From Candidatus Bathyarchaeota archaeon (GTDB lineage Archaea > Thermoproteota > Bathyarchaeia > Bathyarchaeales > DTEX01), in assembly GCA_018396635.1 (NCBI GenBank), contig JAGTQE010000003.1, positions 1 to 64,000 of the forward strand: a stretch of DNA of 64,000 bases. Direction: 5' to 3'. Positions within the stretch are counted from its first letter, which is position 1, and each line of letters starts with the position of its first letter. A program made the position numbers and the translations under genes. The notes below the pieces were generated by a model. It was not told where the DNA came from. It saw only the letters and a list, made by a program, of their open reading frames with translations, and searched no databases. Shown piece after piece: positions 52,462 through 61,692 of the stretch.

Positions 52462-54921
52462 ATGGGAGGAGAGGAGGTCATAAGCTTTAAACCTAAAATA
52501 AAAGATAAGACCTGGGACCCCGCCAAGGAGATGATCTTATTCAAGAAGTGGCAGGAGGATGGAATCTACAAGTTTAATGAGACCTCTAATAAGGAGGTCT
52601 TTAGCATAGATACCCCACCCCCATACGTTAATACTCCAGTCCATATTGGGCAGGCATACACATATGTTTGGATGGATATATTTGCGCGTTATAAGCGTAT
52701 GATGGGCTATAACGTGCTCTTTCCAATGGGCTTAGATAAGAATGGTTTGCCAATAGAGGTTCAAACTGAAAAGACGTTCGGCATAGTTATGCATGAGACC
52801 CCTAGAGAGGAGTTTATAGCGAAGTGTAAGCAGCTGCTCGAAGAGAGCGGTGAAGCCTCACTAGAAACGTTTAAGCGCCTAGGTTTAAGCTGCAACTCAT
52901 GGAACCTCGAGTACAAGATTGGAGGCAGATACGATACCGATGACCCAGAATATAGGCGCCTGACACAAGAAACCTTCATAGAGTTCTGGAAGAGAGGCCT
53001 CATCTACGAGGATGAGAAGGTTACAAATTATTGCCCAGTCTGCCGCACAACAATATCTGACGCTGAAGTCGAGTATGAGGAAGAGGAAGCTACACTAAAC
53101 TACATAAAATTTAAGGTTCAGGAGACTGGTGAAGAAATACTTATAGCCACAACTAGGCCAGAATTATTGTGCTCATGCCGCATAATCCTTTTCAATCCAG
53201 CGGATGAACGCTACCAGCACCTTAAAGGGAAGCATGCCATCGTCCCAATATATGGACACGTCGTTGAGATCATTCCACATCCCTATGCCAAACCAGACTT
53301 CGGCTCAGGCCTAGTTATGATATGTAGCTTCGGCGACTACAGTGATATCAGGATACTCAGGGAGCTCGATTTGAAGCCGATATTCGCTATAAATGAGAAG
53401 GGCGAAATGAACGAGAACGCCGGAAAGTATGCTGGATTAAAGGTTGAGGAGGCAAGAAAACGCATAATAGAGGATCTTAAGGCTGAGGGGCTGCTCGTCA
53501 AACAGGAAAAGATTATTCAGCGCAAGCCAATCTGTTGGAGATCCAAGAATCCAATAGAGTTCATTCCAATGAAGGAGTTTTATCTAAAGCAGGTTGAGTT
53601 TAAGAAGCGGATACTTGAGCTATCTGACCAAATGCGCTTCTTCGCTCCGGAGAGTAAGCAGATACTTATAGACTGGATCAATTCCATTGATATAGATTGG
53701 GTTATATCAAGGCGTAGATATTATGGAACTGAGATACCTTTATGGTACTGCAAGACTTGCGGCTACGTCTATGTGCCCGAACCTGGAAGATACTATCAGC
53801 CCTGGAGAGAGCCGCCGCCGATAGACAGATGCCCAAAGTGTGGCGGAAGAGAGTTTCGTGGCGAGGAACGAACATTTGACACATGGTTCGACTCAGCCAC
53901 CTCTGAAGTCTATATACTTGGCTATCTATGGAATAAAGAGTTCTTTAAAAAGAACTTCCCATGCTCACTTAGACCACAAGGGAAGGAGATTGTTAGGAAC
54001 TGGCTATACTTTACTATTCTAAAGTCCTTCTTACTCTTCGGAAAGGAGCCCTTCAGAAATGTTTGGATACATATGCATGTTGTAGACGAGCAGGGTAGAA
54101 AAATGAGTAAAAGCGCAGGGAATGTAATTGACCCGCAGGATGTTATAAGAATGTTTGGCAGCGAAGCCTTCAGGATATGGACTGCGCTTGAAGGTAACAT
54201 AACTAAAGGCGACATAAGATGCTCATTTGAGAGGATACGTGGAACATCAAAATTCCTAACAAAGCTATGGAACATAGCCAGGTTCATATCATCTTTCCCG
54301 CAGGTAAGCGAGGATTACGAACTCGCACCGCTGGATAGAATGATATTGGCTAAGCTAAATGAGGTGATATCTGAGAGCCGGAAGGGTTATGAGGAAATGA
54401 ACGCATTCCATGCTGGAACAACTATAAGGAATTTCACATGGAACATTTTCGCCGATCACTATATTGAGGCTGTTAAGTCAAGAGCCTATAACAGAGATAA
54501 CCTATTCAGCCCAAGGCTTCAGCGCGGCGCATGGTATACACTTCACAAGTGTCTGGAAACAATACTTAAGCTTTTGGCGCCAATATGTCCATTTATAACC
54601 GAAGCAATATGGCTCGAATTATACTCTAAGGAGAGCATACATGTCCAGCGCTTCCCTGAGGAGAGAGATGAGTGGAAAGATAACATCGTTATTCTGCTGC
54701 CAAAGTTCATGGAATTTAATAACGCAATATGGCAGTACAAGAAGAAAAATAATATCGCCTTAAACCAGGACCTGAACGTTGCAGTCTATGCGCCACCCGA
54801 CCTGAAGCCGTTTGAAGAAGATCTGAAGGCTATGCATAGAATTAAAACCCTAATATTTGGCAAGCCGGAACACGAGACTGCGGAGAAGATTTCTGAGGAG
54901 GTCTTTATAGCCAAGGCTTAG
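52462..54921 (+). CDS. valS: Valyl-tRNA synthetase, with HIGQ instead of HIGH
   Basis: The 819-residue class I synthetase has DTPPPYVNTPVHIGQAYTYVWMDIFARYKRMMGYNVLFPMGLDKNGLPIE, a CP1 editing domain (IATTRPELL), zinc-like Cys pairs CPVC, CKTC and CPKC, WVISRRRYYGTEIPLWYC and the KMSKS loop. The anticodon-binding domain and a short C-terminal part follow. The catalytic HIGH reads HIGQ. Val rather than Ile or Leu is supported by the motif context and the 819-residue length. It ends 4 bp inside the convergent MBL gene. Confidence 0.88.
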   Translation: MGGEEVISFKPKIKDKTWDPAKEMILFKKWQEDGIYKFNETSNKEVFSIDTPPPYVNTPVHIGQAYTYVWMDIFARYKRMMGYNVLFPMGLDKNGLPIEVQTEKTFGIVMHETPREEFIAKCKQLLEESGEASLETFKRLGLSCNSWNLEYKIGGRYDTDDPEYRRLTQETFIEFWKRGLIYEDEKVTNYCPVCRTTISDAEVEYEEEEATLNYIKFKVQETGEEILIATTRPELLCSCRIILFNPADERYQHLKGKHAIVPIYGHVVEIIPHPYAKPDFGSGLVMICSFGDYSDIRILRELDLKPIFAINEKGEMNENAGKYAGLKVEEARKRIIEDLKAEGLLVKQEKIIQRKPICWRSKNPIEFIPMKEFYLKQVEFKKRILELSDQMRFFAPESKQILIDWINSIDIDWVISRRRYYGTEIPLWYCKTCGYVYVPEPGRYYQPWREPPPIDRCPKCGGREFRGEERTFDTWFDSATSEVYILGYLWNKEFFKKNFPCSLRPQGKEIVRNWLYFTILKSFLLFGKEPFRNVWIHMHVVDEQGRKMSKSAGNVIDPQDVIRMFGSEAFRIWTALEGNITKGDIRCSFERIRGTSKFLTKLWNIARFISSFPQVSEDYELAPLDRMILAKLNEVISESRKGYEEMNAFHAGTTIRNFTWNIFADHYIEAVKSRAYNRDNLFSPRLQRGAWYTLHKCLETILKLLAPICPFITEAIWLELYSKESIHVQRFPEERDEWKDNIVILLPKFMEFNNAIWQYKKKNNIALNQDLNVAVYAPPDLKPFEEDLKAMHRIKTLIFGKPEHETAEKISEEVFIAKA

Positions 54922-55760
54922 GGTTGCAGAAAACTACTTAAATCCCTTCCCTTCCTCAACCTACCACCAAAAACTATTTCTTTCCCAAGTATGACCCTCA
55001 TACCATCGAAAGCCGCTTTAGTGGGCACACCTGTTCTCTTCTCTATCAATTCAGCCTCCTTCTCTGGTCCCCTGAGTATCATCTGCATCCCAAAGTGAGT
55101 TATTAAAGCCATCTCAGGCCTAGTTTCCTCAATTATCTTTATGGCGTTGTCTGTTGTCATATGTCCCTCCCATGGCTGGCCAGACGGTCTTAAAACAGAC
55201 AGTATAAGGAGTCTCAGTCCACTATAAAACTTTGACACATCACTAAAATATTCTGAGTCAGGCATATATGCAAAGCCGCCAAACCCTTTTACCTCAAATC
55301 GGAAGCCAACAGCGTCTGGATCCGAATGGACTGCTTTACATGCCGTAACATTTATTCCATCAATCTCTACGGATGTGCCGACCGTCGCCTCAACAACTTT
55401 TTCAGGCATAGCCTGATGATATCTCGATATAGAGTTTTCACAAATCTCATTACCCCTTAAAACGCTGCGAGCAGCCAGCAGGATACCACGCTTCTTAGTA
55501 GTCCCTTCACTCATGGCCTCTATGAGCGGCTCAGCATCATTAGCGTGATCGAGATGCGAATGTGAAACCAATATCGCCCTGATCTTCTGCGGGTCCAACC
55601 CCATCTCCAGCGAATATATAAGCGCGCCAGGACCGGGATCAATATGCATGTTTATGTTGCCCTGCTCAGAGATAATCCTTATCCCACCAGTCCTCCTCCT
55701 TTGAGTTATCGTTGCGAAACGCCCGCCTCCGGTCCCGAGAAAAATAATCTCAAGCATCAC
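54918..55760 (-). CDS. Metallo-beta-lactamase-fold hydrolase
   Basis: The 280-residue protein has FLGTGGGRFATITQRRRTGG, the zinc motif SHSHLDHANDAEPLI (HxHxDH), a further His in ACKAVHSDPDAVGF, the PDSEYF loop and ITHFGMQM. The pattern is nearest to RNase Z-like and PhnP-like phosphodiesterases. It could process an RNA or a small cyclic phosphate, but this is open. The 264 bp between it and the UMP kinase start show no gene. Confidence 0.82.
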   Translation of the reverse strand: MMLEIIFLGTGGGRFATITQRRRTGGIRIISEQGNINMHIDPGPGALIYSLEMGLDPQKIRAILVSHSHLDHANDAEPLIEAMSEGTTKKRGILLAARSVLRGNEICENSISRYHQAMPEKVVEATVGTSVEIDGINVTACKAVHSDPDAVGFRFEVKGFGGFAYMPDSEYFSDVSKFYSGLRLLILSVLRPSGQPWEGHMTTDNAIKIIEETRPEMALITHFGMQMILRGPEKEAELIEKRTGVPTKAAFDGMRVILGKEIVFGGRLRKGRDLSSFLQP

Positions 55761-56024
55761 CGCAACCCCAAATATTTCATGAGAGACCTATACAAAGAAT
55801 AATTTAGCATCTCTTCCACATTAACAATATGGTGACCTGCAAAACGCACGTCAAAGCCGACCAAACAGTTAAAAACGAGGAGATATTATTTAGGAGAAAA
55901 AGCGGCCACGATCCAAGAAGATTAAAATGTTACTGAGCAGTTAATCGGGCGAGAAGTCTAGCTGAGGGAAGGATTTATTTAGAATAACGTTAAGGATAAT
56001 ATGATTTACTTTGGTGGCGGAATA

Positions 56025-56699
56025 ATGAAAGTTGTTGTAAGGATTGGCGGCTCAGTTATAGCTTCGCCGCCAAACCCAGAATTAATCCGCAAATACGCTG
56101 AGCTAATCATGAACTTAGGGAAAAGAGAACATAAGATCGCCGTCATTATAGGTGGAGGAAAGCTGGCCCGTGAATTCATAAGCTTAGCACGTGAGCTAGG
56201 CTTGCCCGAGCAGGAGCAGGACGAACTAGCAATATCAGTCTCGAGGCTCTTTGCCCAAGTATTATCTATGATGATTGGCGGGTATGCATGGAGGAAGATA
56301 CCTGAAAACATTGAGGAGGCCGTAAGGGCTTTAAGTGAGAGAGGAATTGTTGTCATGGGCGGAGTGAAGCCCGGCATGACCACAGATACTGTAGCAGCAT
56401 TATTAGCCTCAGAGATTGGGGCAGACCTAATAGTTAAAGCGACCGATCAGGAGGGCGTATATACGCGAGACCCACGAAAATATTCCGACGCCAAAAAACT
56501 TGATGAGATAGGCTTTAATGACCTAGAGAAAATATTATCTGAGGATAGGCATAGGGCTGGCATACATCAGATAATTGACCCGGAAGCTGTCCGGATACTA
56601 AAAGAAAAGCGCATAAAAACAATAGTTGTTAATGGTTTTAGGCCAGAAAATGTTCTTCTAGCTATTAGCGGCGCAAAGGTTGGGACAGTAATACACTAA
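56025..56699 (+). CDS. pyrH: UMP kinase
   Basis: The 224-residue amino-acid-kinase-fold protein has VVVRIGGSVIASPP, AVIIGGGKLAREFI, GGVKPGMTTDTVAALLASEIGADLIVKATDQEGVYTRDPRKY and the closing VNGFRPEN, as in archaeal UMP kinases. It makes UDP from UMP. ATG 56025 follows GGTGG; the frame is open to 56001. Confidence 0.93.
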   Translation: MKVVVRIGGSVIASPPNPELIRKYAELIMNLGKREHKIAVIIGGGKLAREFISLARELGLPEQEQDELAISVSRLFAQVLSMMIGGYAWRKIPENIEEAVRALSERGIVVMGGVKPGMTTDTVAALLASEIGADLIVKATDQEGVYTRDPRKYSDAKKLDEIGFNDLEKILSEDRHRAGIHQIIDPEAVRILKEKRIKTIVVNGFRPENVLLAISGAKVGTVIH

Positions 56700-56775
56700 T
56701 CTTTTCTCTGGAACCACATATAGCCATCTTTTGCTTGCTGCAATGCTGCGGCTACCTCTCAATACCTTGAGGTCG

Positions 56776-57105
56776 CTAGGATTGAGATTTCGGCCTTAAA
56801 TACTCTATTCTCATCTGCAGCTTTTCTTTCTCCTCACTATATCCTTTTATCTTCCTCTCTATCTCAGTCTTTTTTGACTCAATTTCCTTCCTACGCCTAG
56901 AGACTGCGTTAAGTCTCACCTCAAGACGGCTGTACATATACTGATCCCTGCAGCGCCGCATCTCCTCAAATATCCTATTTTCCTCATTTAAAACGGCGGA
57001 GTACTCTTCCTCAATCGCCTTCCTCTCTGCCTCTAAATCGGCCAGCATTCTCTCAATCTTTTGGAGCTCAGCCCTCAGTTTTTCTAATACTGTTGTCTGC
57101 GACAT
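56776..57105 (-). CDS. Coiled-coil protein
   Basis: The 109-residue protein is nearly all charged heptads (LEKLRAELQKIERMLADLEAERKAIEEEYSAVLNEENRI, then RRRKEIESKKTEIERKIKGYSEEKEKLQMRIEYL), broken by a short CRDQYMYSRLEV turn. This gives two antiparallel helices, somewhat like a prefoldin without the beta part. Function unknown. Confidence 0.7.
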   Translation of the reverse strand: MSQTTVLEKLRAELQKIERMLADLEAERKAIEEEYSAVLNEENRIFEEMRRCRDQYMYSRLEVRLNAVSRRRKEIESKKTEIERKIKGYSEEKEKLQMRIEYLRPKSQS

Positions 57106-57177
57106 ATATAATAAATCATAGTAGCATAAAGATAAATTTATCTTTATTCGACCTGTGGCATATATTATATATAAGTC

Positions 57178-59088
57178 TCAAGACTCCCAGGGAAATCTGC
57201 AGCGGATTAGATCGCTCATTCCATCATGCCATTCGCTACCCGCTATGGTGAAGTGAGCCTTTAAAGGTTCCTCGCCACGAACAAGCTTGATCATAATATG
57301 GTTCCAACCACTCTTAATCTCAGCAGACTTATAGTTTGACCCATCACCGCCGTAATTTGGCCTTAGTGGTAAAGGCTTAACAGTTTCATGAAGCAGCTCA
57401 CCATTAAGCCATATCCTCATTCTACTATTGTTTGGTACACCGACTATAACTCTCCTATCGCTTGGCGAATAAATAAAATGTCTCAGGTATATTACTCCAG
57501 GCCTTCCCATGAAGAAACTCTCAACCTCAAGGGAATTTTCAGGCCATGAGACCTCCTTCCACTTCTCGCCAGCACAATAAAGGTTCAAATCTCTCTCCGG
57601 AGGTAAAGATGCCTCCAGAGATAGTGGTTCACGATAGACTTCAGAAACTAGCCAACGAAAACTTCCTACAAAAACCACTGGAATTATTGCTGGTCGCGGC
57701 CTCTCATCTAATATCACCTTAATTAAACATTCATTTGAAGGGTTTACGTGAGCTGCTGGCGCGGTAACTGAGAACGCAAAGCTTGCCCTTTCCCCCGCCC
57801 GTAGCTTGATTGGCTGGGGAACGTTAGGCTTTAAAATCCATTCCTTAGGTGCGTAAACCTCCACTCTACCTGATATCATAGTTAACCGCGTATTTTCAAT
57901 CGTTACCGTGAATCTATTCTCCTTATATGGAATGACTGCTGGGCCATCCTCGTAGGTCACTGAAATATTCACGCTCGCTAATTCGTGGCTAATGGTATTG
58001 GGTGAAAGATCCCATAAACTTTTAATTCTGCTTATCGAGGATTGAATTGCTTCCTCGGCGCCCGTGAAATCATCCTCTTCCGATATTTTAACTAGAGTAT
58101 CGAAATATGAGAGAACTTTTTCACCTATACTGCATACAATATCCGTTAGCTCGCCAAGCGTCTTTGGAACATAGATATTCCTTATACCATTGCTCACGAT
58201 AACGGATTCTCCCAGAGGCTTAATCCATTTCTCTGGAAGGTTCTCTCTACCATATATTATTCCCCATATAGCGCCTACCGTTGCCCCAGTGCAATCAGTA
58301 TCCCACCCACAGTTCACCGCCTTACAAATAGCGTCTCCGAAATCCTCCCCATAGAGTAGACCAATCGTCTGAAAGCCCAGGTTTATAGGCGAATACTGGG
58401 CTATGGGGCTATAGACGGTCTCCTTAACCCTCTCACGAGCTTCCCTCCAATCTAGCCCATTTAAGTAGGCCTCCAGCGCTAGCCTAATGGCCTTCGAAGT
58501 TAAAGATTTTTCAGGAATAGCTGCCAAACCAAGCTGCACCAGCTTAACTCTGTCCTCTATAAAGAATGCTGCTGACTCGACGACCGCGTTAAATATTTCG
58601 CCGTAAACCGATTCGCCTCCCGCATGATCGCATATAGCATCTTGATAGGCATATTTAGCGGCGACATGCGGTGCGCCCGGCGCTATACAAGCCCATATCT
58701 CCGACCTTATTGGGCAACCCATACAATCCTTAAACCAGTTATTATACCATCCTGAAACCGGAGGCTGTAGTCCTAGTTTAAGATTCATCTTATGTAAACC
58801 ATACTCATCATAGTTATAGAGAACGCAGTCAAGCCAGTATTCAGCTAAATCTCGCGCCGTCAATGAAAGCCCGCGGTCTCTAAGCGCCTGAAGCCAGACA
58901 AGCTGAATTTCTAAGTCGTCATTAGGCATACCACCCTCAATGATCTTAGGATACCACCAAACATCAAACATCTCCTCCCGCCCATAAAGAGATTCTAGAG
59001 GGCCGCCAACGGTTCCGCCAGCATTCTTACCTAGCCAGCAACCGTAAACCTTATTCCGATAAGTTTTTCTACTAATGTGCAATTCCAA
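57178..59088 (-). CDS. ADP-ribosylglycohydrolase-family protein with a C-terminal beta-sandwich
   Basis: At 636 residues it joins an ADP-ribosylglycohydrolase-type domain (residues 1 to about 330) to a long beta-rich region. The first domain has YRNKVYGCWLGKNAGGTVGGPLES, NDDLEIQLVWLQ with its acidic metal site, and GWDTDCTGATVGAIWGIIYG. The second has an Ig-like segment (VEVYAPKEWILKPNVPQPIKLRAGERASFAFSVTAP) and a last carbohydrate-binding-like part (MRIWLNGELLHETVKPLPLRPN). The fusion suggests a glycan or glycoside substrate rather than ADP-ribosyl-protein. No signal peptide is evident. Confidence 0.8.
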   Translation of the reverse strand: MELHISRKTYRNKVYGCWLGKNAGGTVGGPLESLYGREEMFDVWWYPKIIEGGMPNDDLEIQLVWLQALRDRGLSLTARDLAEYWLDCVLYNYDEYGLHKMNLKLGLQPPVSGWYNNWFKDCMGCPIRSEIWACIAPGAPHVAAKYAYQDAICDHAGGESVYGEIFNAVVESAAFFIEDRVKLVQLGLAAIPEKSLTSKAIRLALEAYLNGLDWREARERVKETVYSPIAQYSPINLGFQTIGLLYGEDFGDAICKAVNCGWDTDCTGATVGAIWGIIYGRENLPEKWIKPLGESVIVSNGIRNIYVPKTLGELTDIVCSIGEKVLSYFDTLVKISEEDDFTGAEEAIQSSISRIKSLWDLSPNTISHELASVNISVTYEDGPAVIPYKENRFTVTIENTRLTMISGRVEVYAPKEWILKPNVPQPIKLRAGERASFAFSVTAPAAHVNPSNECLIKVILDERPRPAIIPVVFVGSFRWLVSEVYREPLSLEASLPPERDLNLYCAGEKWKEVSWPENSLEVESFFMGRPGVIYLRHFIYSPSDRRVIVGVPNNSRMRIWLNGELLHETVKPLPLRPNYGGDGSNYKSAEIKSGWNHIMIKLVRGEEPLKAHFTIAGSEWHDGMSDLIRCRFPWES

Positions 59089-59144
59089 ACCGAGCGCCCC
59101 GAAGAAATTAGCTATTTTGTGACTTAAAAAGGCTCTTTCAATTG

Positions 59145-59537
59145 TTATTCTCCCATTTCAGTAAGCCATCTATAAATCGTCTTTAGCGGTATATTGAGGT
59201 GCTCCGCTATTCTCTTGGCACTATAGCCTTTATTCTTGAGCTCCCTAACGATTTCTTTCCTCCGTCTTCTCTCGGCTTTACTATACCTCGCCTTATTCTC
59301 GAATATTACCCTGTCTTCATAACCGAATAGTGAGAGAGCAAGCATAAAAGCCCTAATATAATTGCGGCTCCTATCAACATAGCTGATAATCTTGATCCTA
59401 TATTCTTCAGCAAGATAGCCCCTTAATTGGCCTAAGGCTTCCTCCATCAAGTCGAGATTTAAAGGCGAGGAAAACCTAATCTCCACTAACCGACACTCAG
59501 GCCTGACAATTATTGAGTACTTTTCTTTTTCAGTCAT
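59145..59537 (-). CDS. Helix-turn-helix protein
   Basis: The roughly 130-residue protein has an N-terminal alpha/beta part of unknown kind (SIIVRPECRLVEIRFSSPLNLDLMEEALGQLRGYL). Its C terminus is a resolvase-like HTH: RRRKEIVRELKNKGYSAKRIAEHLNIPLKTIYRWLTEMG. The GAAGGGAG six bases before ATG 59537 decides the start. AT-rich repeats lie directly upstream, so it may regulate itself and the genes on the other side. Confidence 0.78.
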   Translation of the reverse strand: MTEKEKYSIIVRPECRLVEIRFSSPLNLDLMEEALGQLRGYLAEEYRIKIISYVDRSRNYIRAFMLALSLFGYEDRVIFENKARYSKAERRRRKEIVRELKNKGYSAKRIAEHLNIPLKTIYRWLTEMGE

Positions 59538-59602
59538 TTTTACTCCCTTCACACAATTACTTATATCCTATGACTGATGGCAGTACGGTATAAATTTTTC
59601 GC

Positions 59603-59676
59603 ATTATAAAAAAATACAAAAATGAGAAAAATTTATAAGTCTCTTCTCAAATTATAAAAATTGAAAAATGAGAAAA
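59603..59676. repeat. Tandem AT-rich repeat with alternating TGAGAA/TTCTCA
   Basis: Two copies of an approximately 27-bp sequence begin ATTATAAAAA and end AAAAATGAGAAAA; they lie at 59603-59630 and 59651-59676, 48 bp apart. Between them an inverted TTCTCA (59644-59649) makes TGAGAA-TTCTCA-TGAGAA. They lie 66 bp upstream of the HTH gene start and look like an operator. The rest of the gap to 59905 shows only a 32-codon frame (59676-59774) that I do not accept as a gene. Confidence 0.45.
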
Positions 59677-59905
59677 TGGAGGCGACGACCATTATTGGGA
59701 AAGTAATATTAGAGATAATCAGTAATAAGATAACTGATCGAGGGCCTCCGATCAAAACCACACCTGACGCTTAAAACCACAACTTTTTTTAACTTACCAG
59801 TCCATTCTAACAATTTTTAAGAGAATGAAAAAGCATTTAAACAGAGCTAGTAACACTTTTTCATATAATCGTAATATCATGGTATTAAATCGAGGTGAGA
59901 GCGGA

Positions 59906-60325
59906 TTGATTGAAGATAGTAGGATTGAGAGAGCCCTGCTCAATGAAGCCGCCAGGTTTCATGGTCACCTCGGCCCCTTCCTTGTGCTCGGATTGAAAGC
60001 AGGACTATTTGCTAATAAGGTTCTTGGTAAGGATCCTTTTAAGACTAAAGCGATTGTCGAAACGAAGCTTAGACCCCCATACTCCTGCCTCATTGATGGG
60101 ATTCAAGTCGTTACTGGATGTACTATGGGAAAAGGAAATATTGAAGTTAAGGATGGAGAGGCGATACTAATAAGATTCACTAAGGGCGATAAGGTTCTTG
60201 AGATGAAACTTAAAAGAGAAGTTCTTGAGAGCTTAGAAGACATGCGCAGTGGAGAGGATGCCGAGAGGAAGGCTTTAGATGTCATGCTTAGACCAGTTAA
60301 CGAGCTATTTGATATAAAGTTATAG
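59906..60325 (+). CDS. FmdE-like protein (formylmethanofuran dehydrogenase subunit E family)
   Basis: The roughly 139-residue protein has the FmdE signature ARFHGHLGPFLVLGLKAGLFANKVLG and DGIQVVTGCTMGKGNIEV. FmdE-family proteins occur with and without methanogenesis, often bound to metal or molybdopterin functions. No other formylmethanofuran dehydrogenase subunit is in the window, so methanogenesis is not shown. TTG 59906 after GAGGTGA is preferred; ATG 59879 is in frame. Its 3' end overlaps the convergent ECF gene by 6 bp. Confidence 0.82.
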   Translation: MIEDSRIERALLNEAARFHGHLGPFLVLGLKAGLFANKVLGKDPFKTKAIVETKLRPPYSCLIDGIQVVTGCTMGKGNIEVKDGEAILIRFTKGDKVLEMKLKREVLESLEDMRSGEDAERKALDVMLRPVNELFDIKL

Positions 60326-60955
60326 CTGTAGGAACCATATACTCCTCGCTATAGCAGGTATTTTCTTCAAAGCCGCCTTCAATATAAGTAGAGATGTTAC
60401 TGAAGACAGTGGTACATGAGCCATATTGAAAATCCCAGTAAATATAAGTGTCCATGTTAAGATATCAAGCGATGAAGAAACGTTTAAGCCCATCGCTCTA
60501 AGTATCGTCCCCGTAAATTGGAGATACCTTGGATCTATATATAGGAAAAGAGCAATGTTTGTGAAGGTACAGACAATAACTCTTAAAAGCGCTCCAAAGA
60601 TCGTACCGAACAGGAAAATTTTTAAGCTTCCAGCTTTTTCACGCATAACCTTTGTTCCGATTTTAATCCCAATCCAAAAGCCAATGATCATAGATATTAC
60701 TGCCAAAAACTTCATTAAAGGTCCGATCCACGCACCGCTCCTAAAAGTTAATCCCATCCAATGGATGATCTCGGCGACTATAGCTGGGACTGGGCCGCAA
60801 AGCATGAAAACTATCATAACAGGGACCTCAGCGAAATCAAACTTCAGATAGGGAAGCAAAGGATAGGAGATTTCAACCCTCGAGATCGCTAACACTATGG
60901 ATAGACTCGAGAAAACGCCGATATAGGCTAAGATTACGCTTCTCCTGTGAAGCAT
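60320..60955 (-). CDS. ECF transporter substrate-binding (S) component
   Basis: The 211-residue membrane protein has about six hydrophobic segments and the motif LKFDFAEVPVMIVFMLCGPVPAIVAEIIHWMGL, as in RibU-type vitamin transporters. S components capture vitamins and need an energising module that is not in this window. A flavin substrate would suit the nearby nitroreductase and CofD, but this is a guess. Confidence 0.8.
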   Translation of the reverse strand: MLHRRSVILAYIGVFSSLSIVLAISRVEISYPLLPYLKFDFAEVPVMIVFMLCGPVPAIVAEIIHWMGLTFRSGAWIGPLMKFLAVISMIIGFWIGIKIGTKVMREKAGSLKIFLFGTIFGALLRVIVCTFTNIALFLYIDPRYLQFTGTILRAMGLNVSSSLDILTWTLIFTGIFNMAHVPLSSVTSLLILKAALKKIPAIARSIWFLQL

Positions 60956-61071
60956 TTATCTTCCCCGCGTTCCGTAAACTTCATTATAGGTTTACTTATT
61001 TAAAAGTTATTACTCAAAAATTGGTAATAAACGTTTAACTATCAAAGAGTGATCCTAGCTTTGATTAAGAA

Positions 61072-61692
61072 ATGCAGAACATCTGGAATATAATAAAAGG
61101 TAGGAGAAGCATTAGGAAATATTTACCGAACGCTGTCCCAAAGAACGCTCTCCTCAGGATTATTGAGGCTGCCAGATGGGCCCCTTCAGCCCATAATGCT
61201 CAACCTTGGCGTTTCACTATAATAACCGATTTAAAAATAAAGAAGAGACTAGCCGAAGAAATGGCTTCTGATTGGTTAAGGGATCTCGAGAAGGATGGTG
61301 TCCCCACAGAAGTCTCTAAAAAATTGGCTGAAGAGTCTATTAGACGCTTTACTGAGTCCCCAGCCATTATTGTTGCTGCAATAGATATGAGGGAGATGCA
61401 CAAATATCCTGACAGGCGTAGACGGAGATTTGAGCATCTAATGGCAACACAAAGCCTAGCTGCCGCAATACAAAATATTCTCTTAGCTGCCTACGCTGAG
61501 GGTTTGGGAACGTGTTGGTTCTGCGCACCTCTCTTCTGTCAAGAGACAGTAAAGAAGGTTTTGGGGATGCCGCGAGACGTGGAGCCCCAAGCCCTAATAA
61601 CAGTAGGCTATCCGGCCGAAAAGCCTGAGCCTCCGCCCAGAAAACCACTTAAGGATATAGTCTTCTTAAATTATTGGGGTGCCTCCATATGA
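61072..61692 (+). CDS. FMN-dependent nitroreductase-family protein coupled to cofD
   Basis: The 206-residue protein has IKGRRSIRKYLPNAVPKNALLRIIEAARWAPSAHNAQPWRFTII, then LGTCWFCAP and a C-terminal MPRDVEPQALITVGYPAE, as in the nitroreductase fold that binds FMN. Its stop overlaps the cofD start as ATGA. In some F420-making organisms a related domain (C terminus of FbiB) reduces dehydro-F420-0, the product of the CofD-type transferase. I infer that role here from the coupling. Confidence 0.85.
   Translation: MQNIWNIIKGRRSIRKYLPNAVPKNALLRIIEAARWAPSAHNAQPWRFTIITDLKIKKRLAEEMASDWLRDLEKDGVPTEVSKKLAEESIRRFTESPAIIVAAIDMREMHKYPDRRRRRFEHLMATQSLAAAIQNILLAAYAEGLGTCWFCAPLFCQETVKKVLGMPRDVEPQALITVGYPAEKPEPPPRKPLKDIVFLNYWGASI

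Noticed and set aside
55761-56024. Possible small RNA between the MBL gene and UMP kinase
   Set aside because: CTGA-like boxes occur by chance here, with no matching C box or stem; I see nothing that supports a gene.
59676-59774. A 32-codon frame between the AT-rich repeats and the FmdE-like gene
   Set aside because: It has no clear ribosome binding site, its start overlaps the repeat, and the peptide shows no recognisable family pattern.
59906-60325. Methanogenesis suggested by the FmdE-like protein and cofD
   Set aside because: FmdE-family proteins and F420 occur widely outside methanogens, and no methyl-coenzyme M reductase or other formylmethanofuran dehydrogenase gene is in the window.
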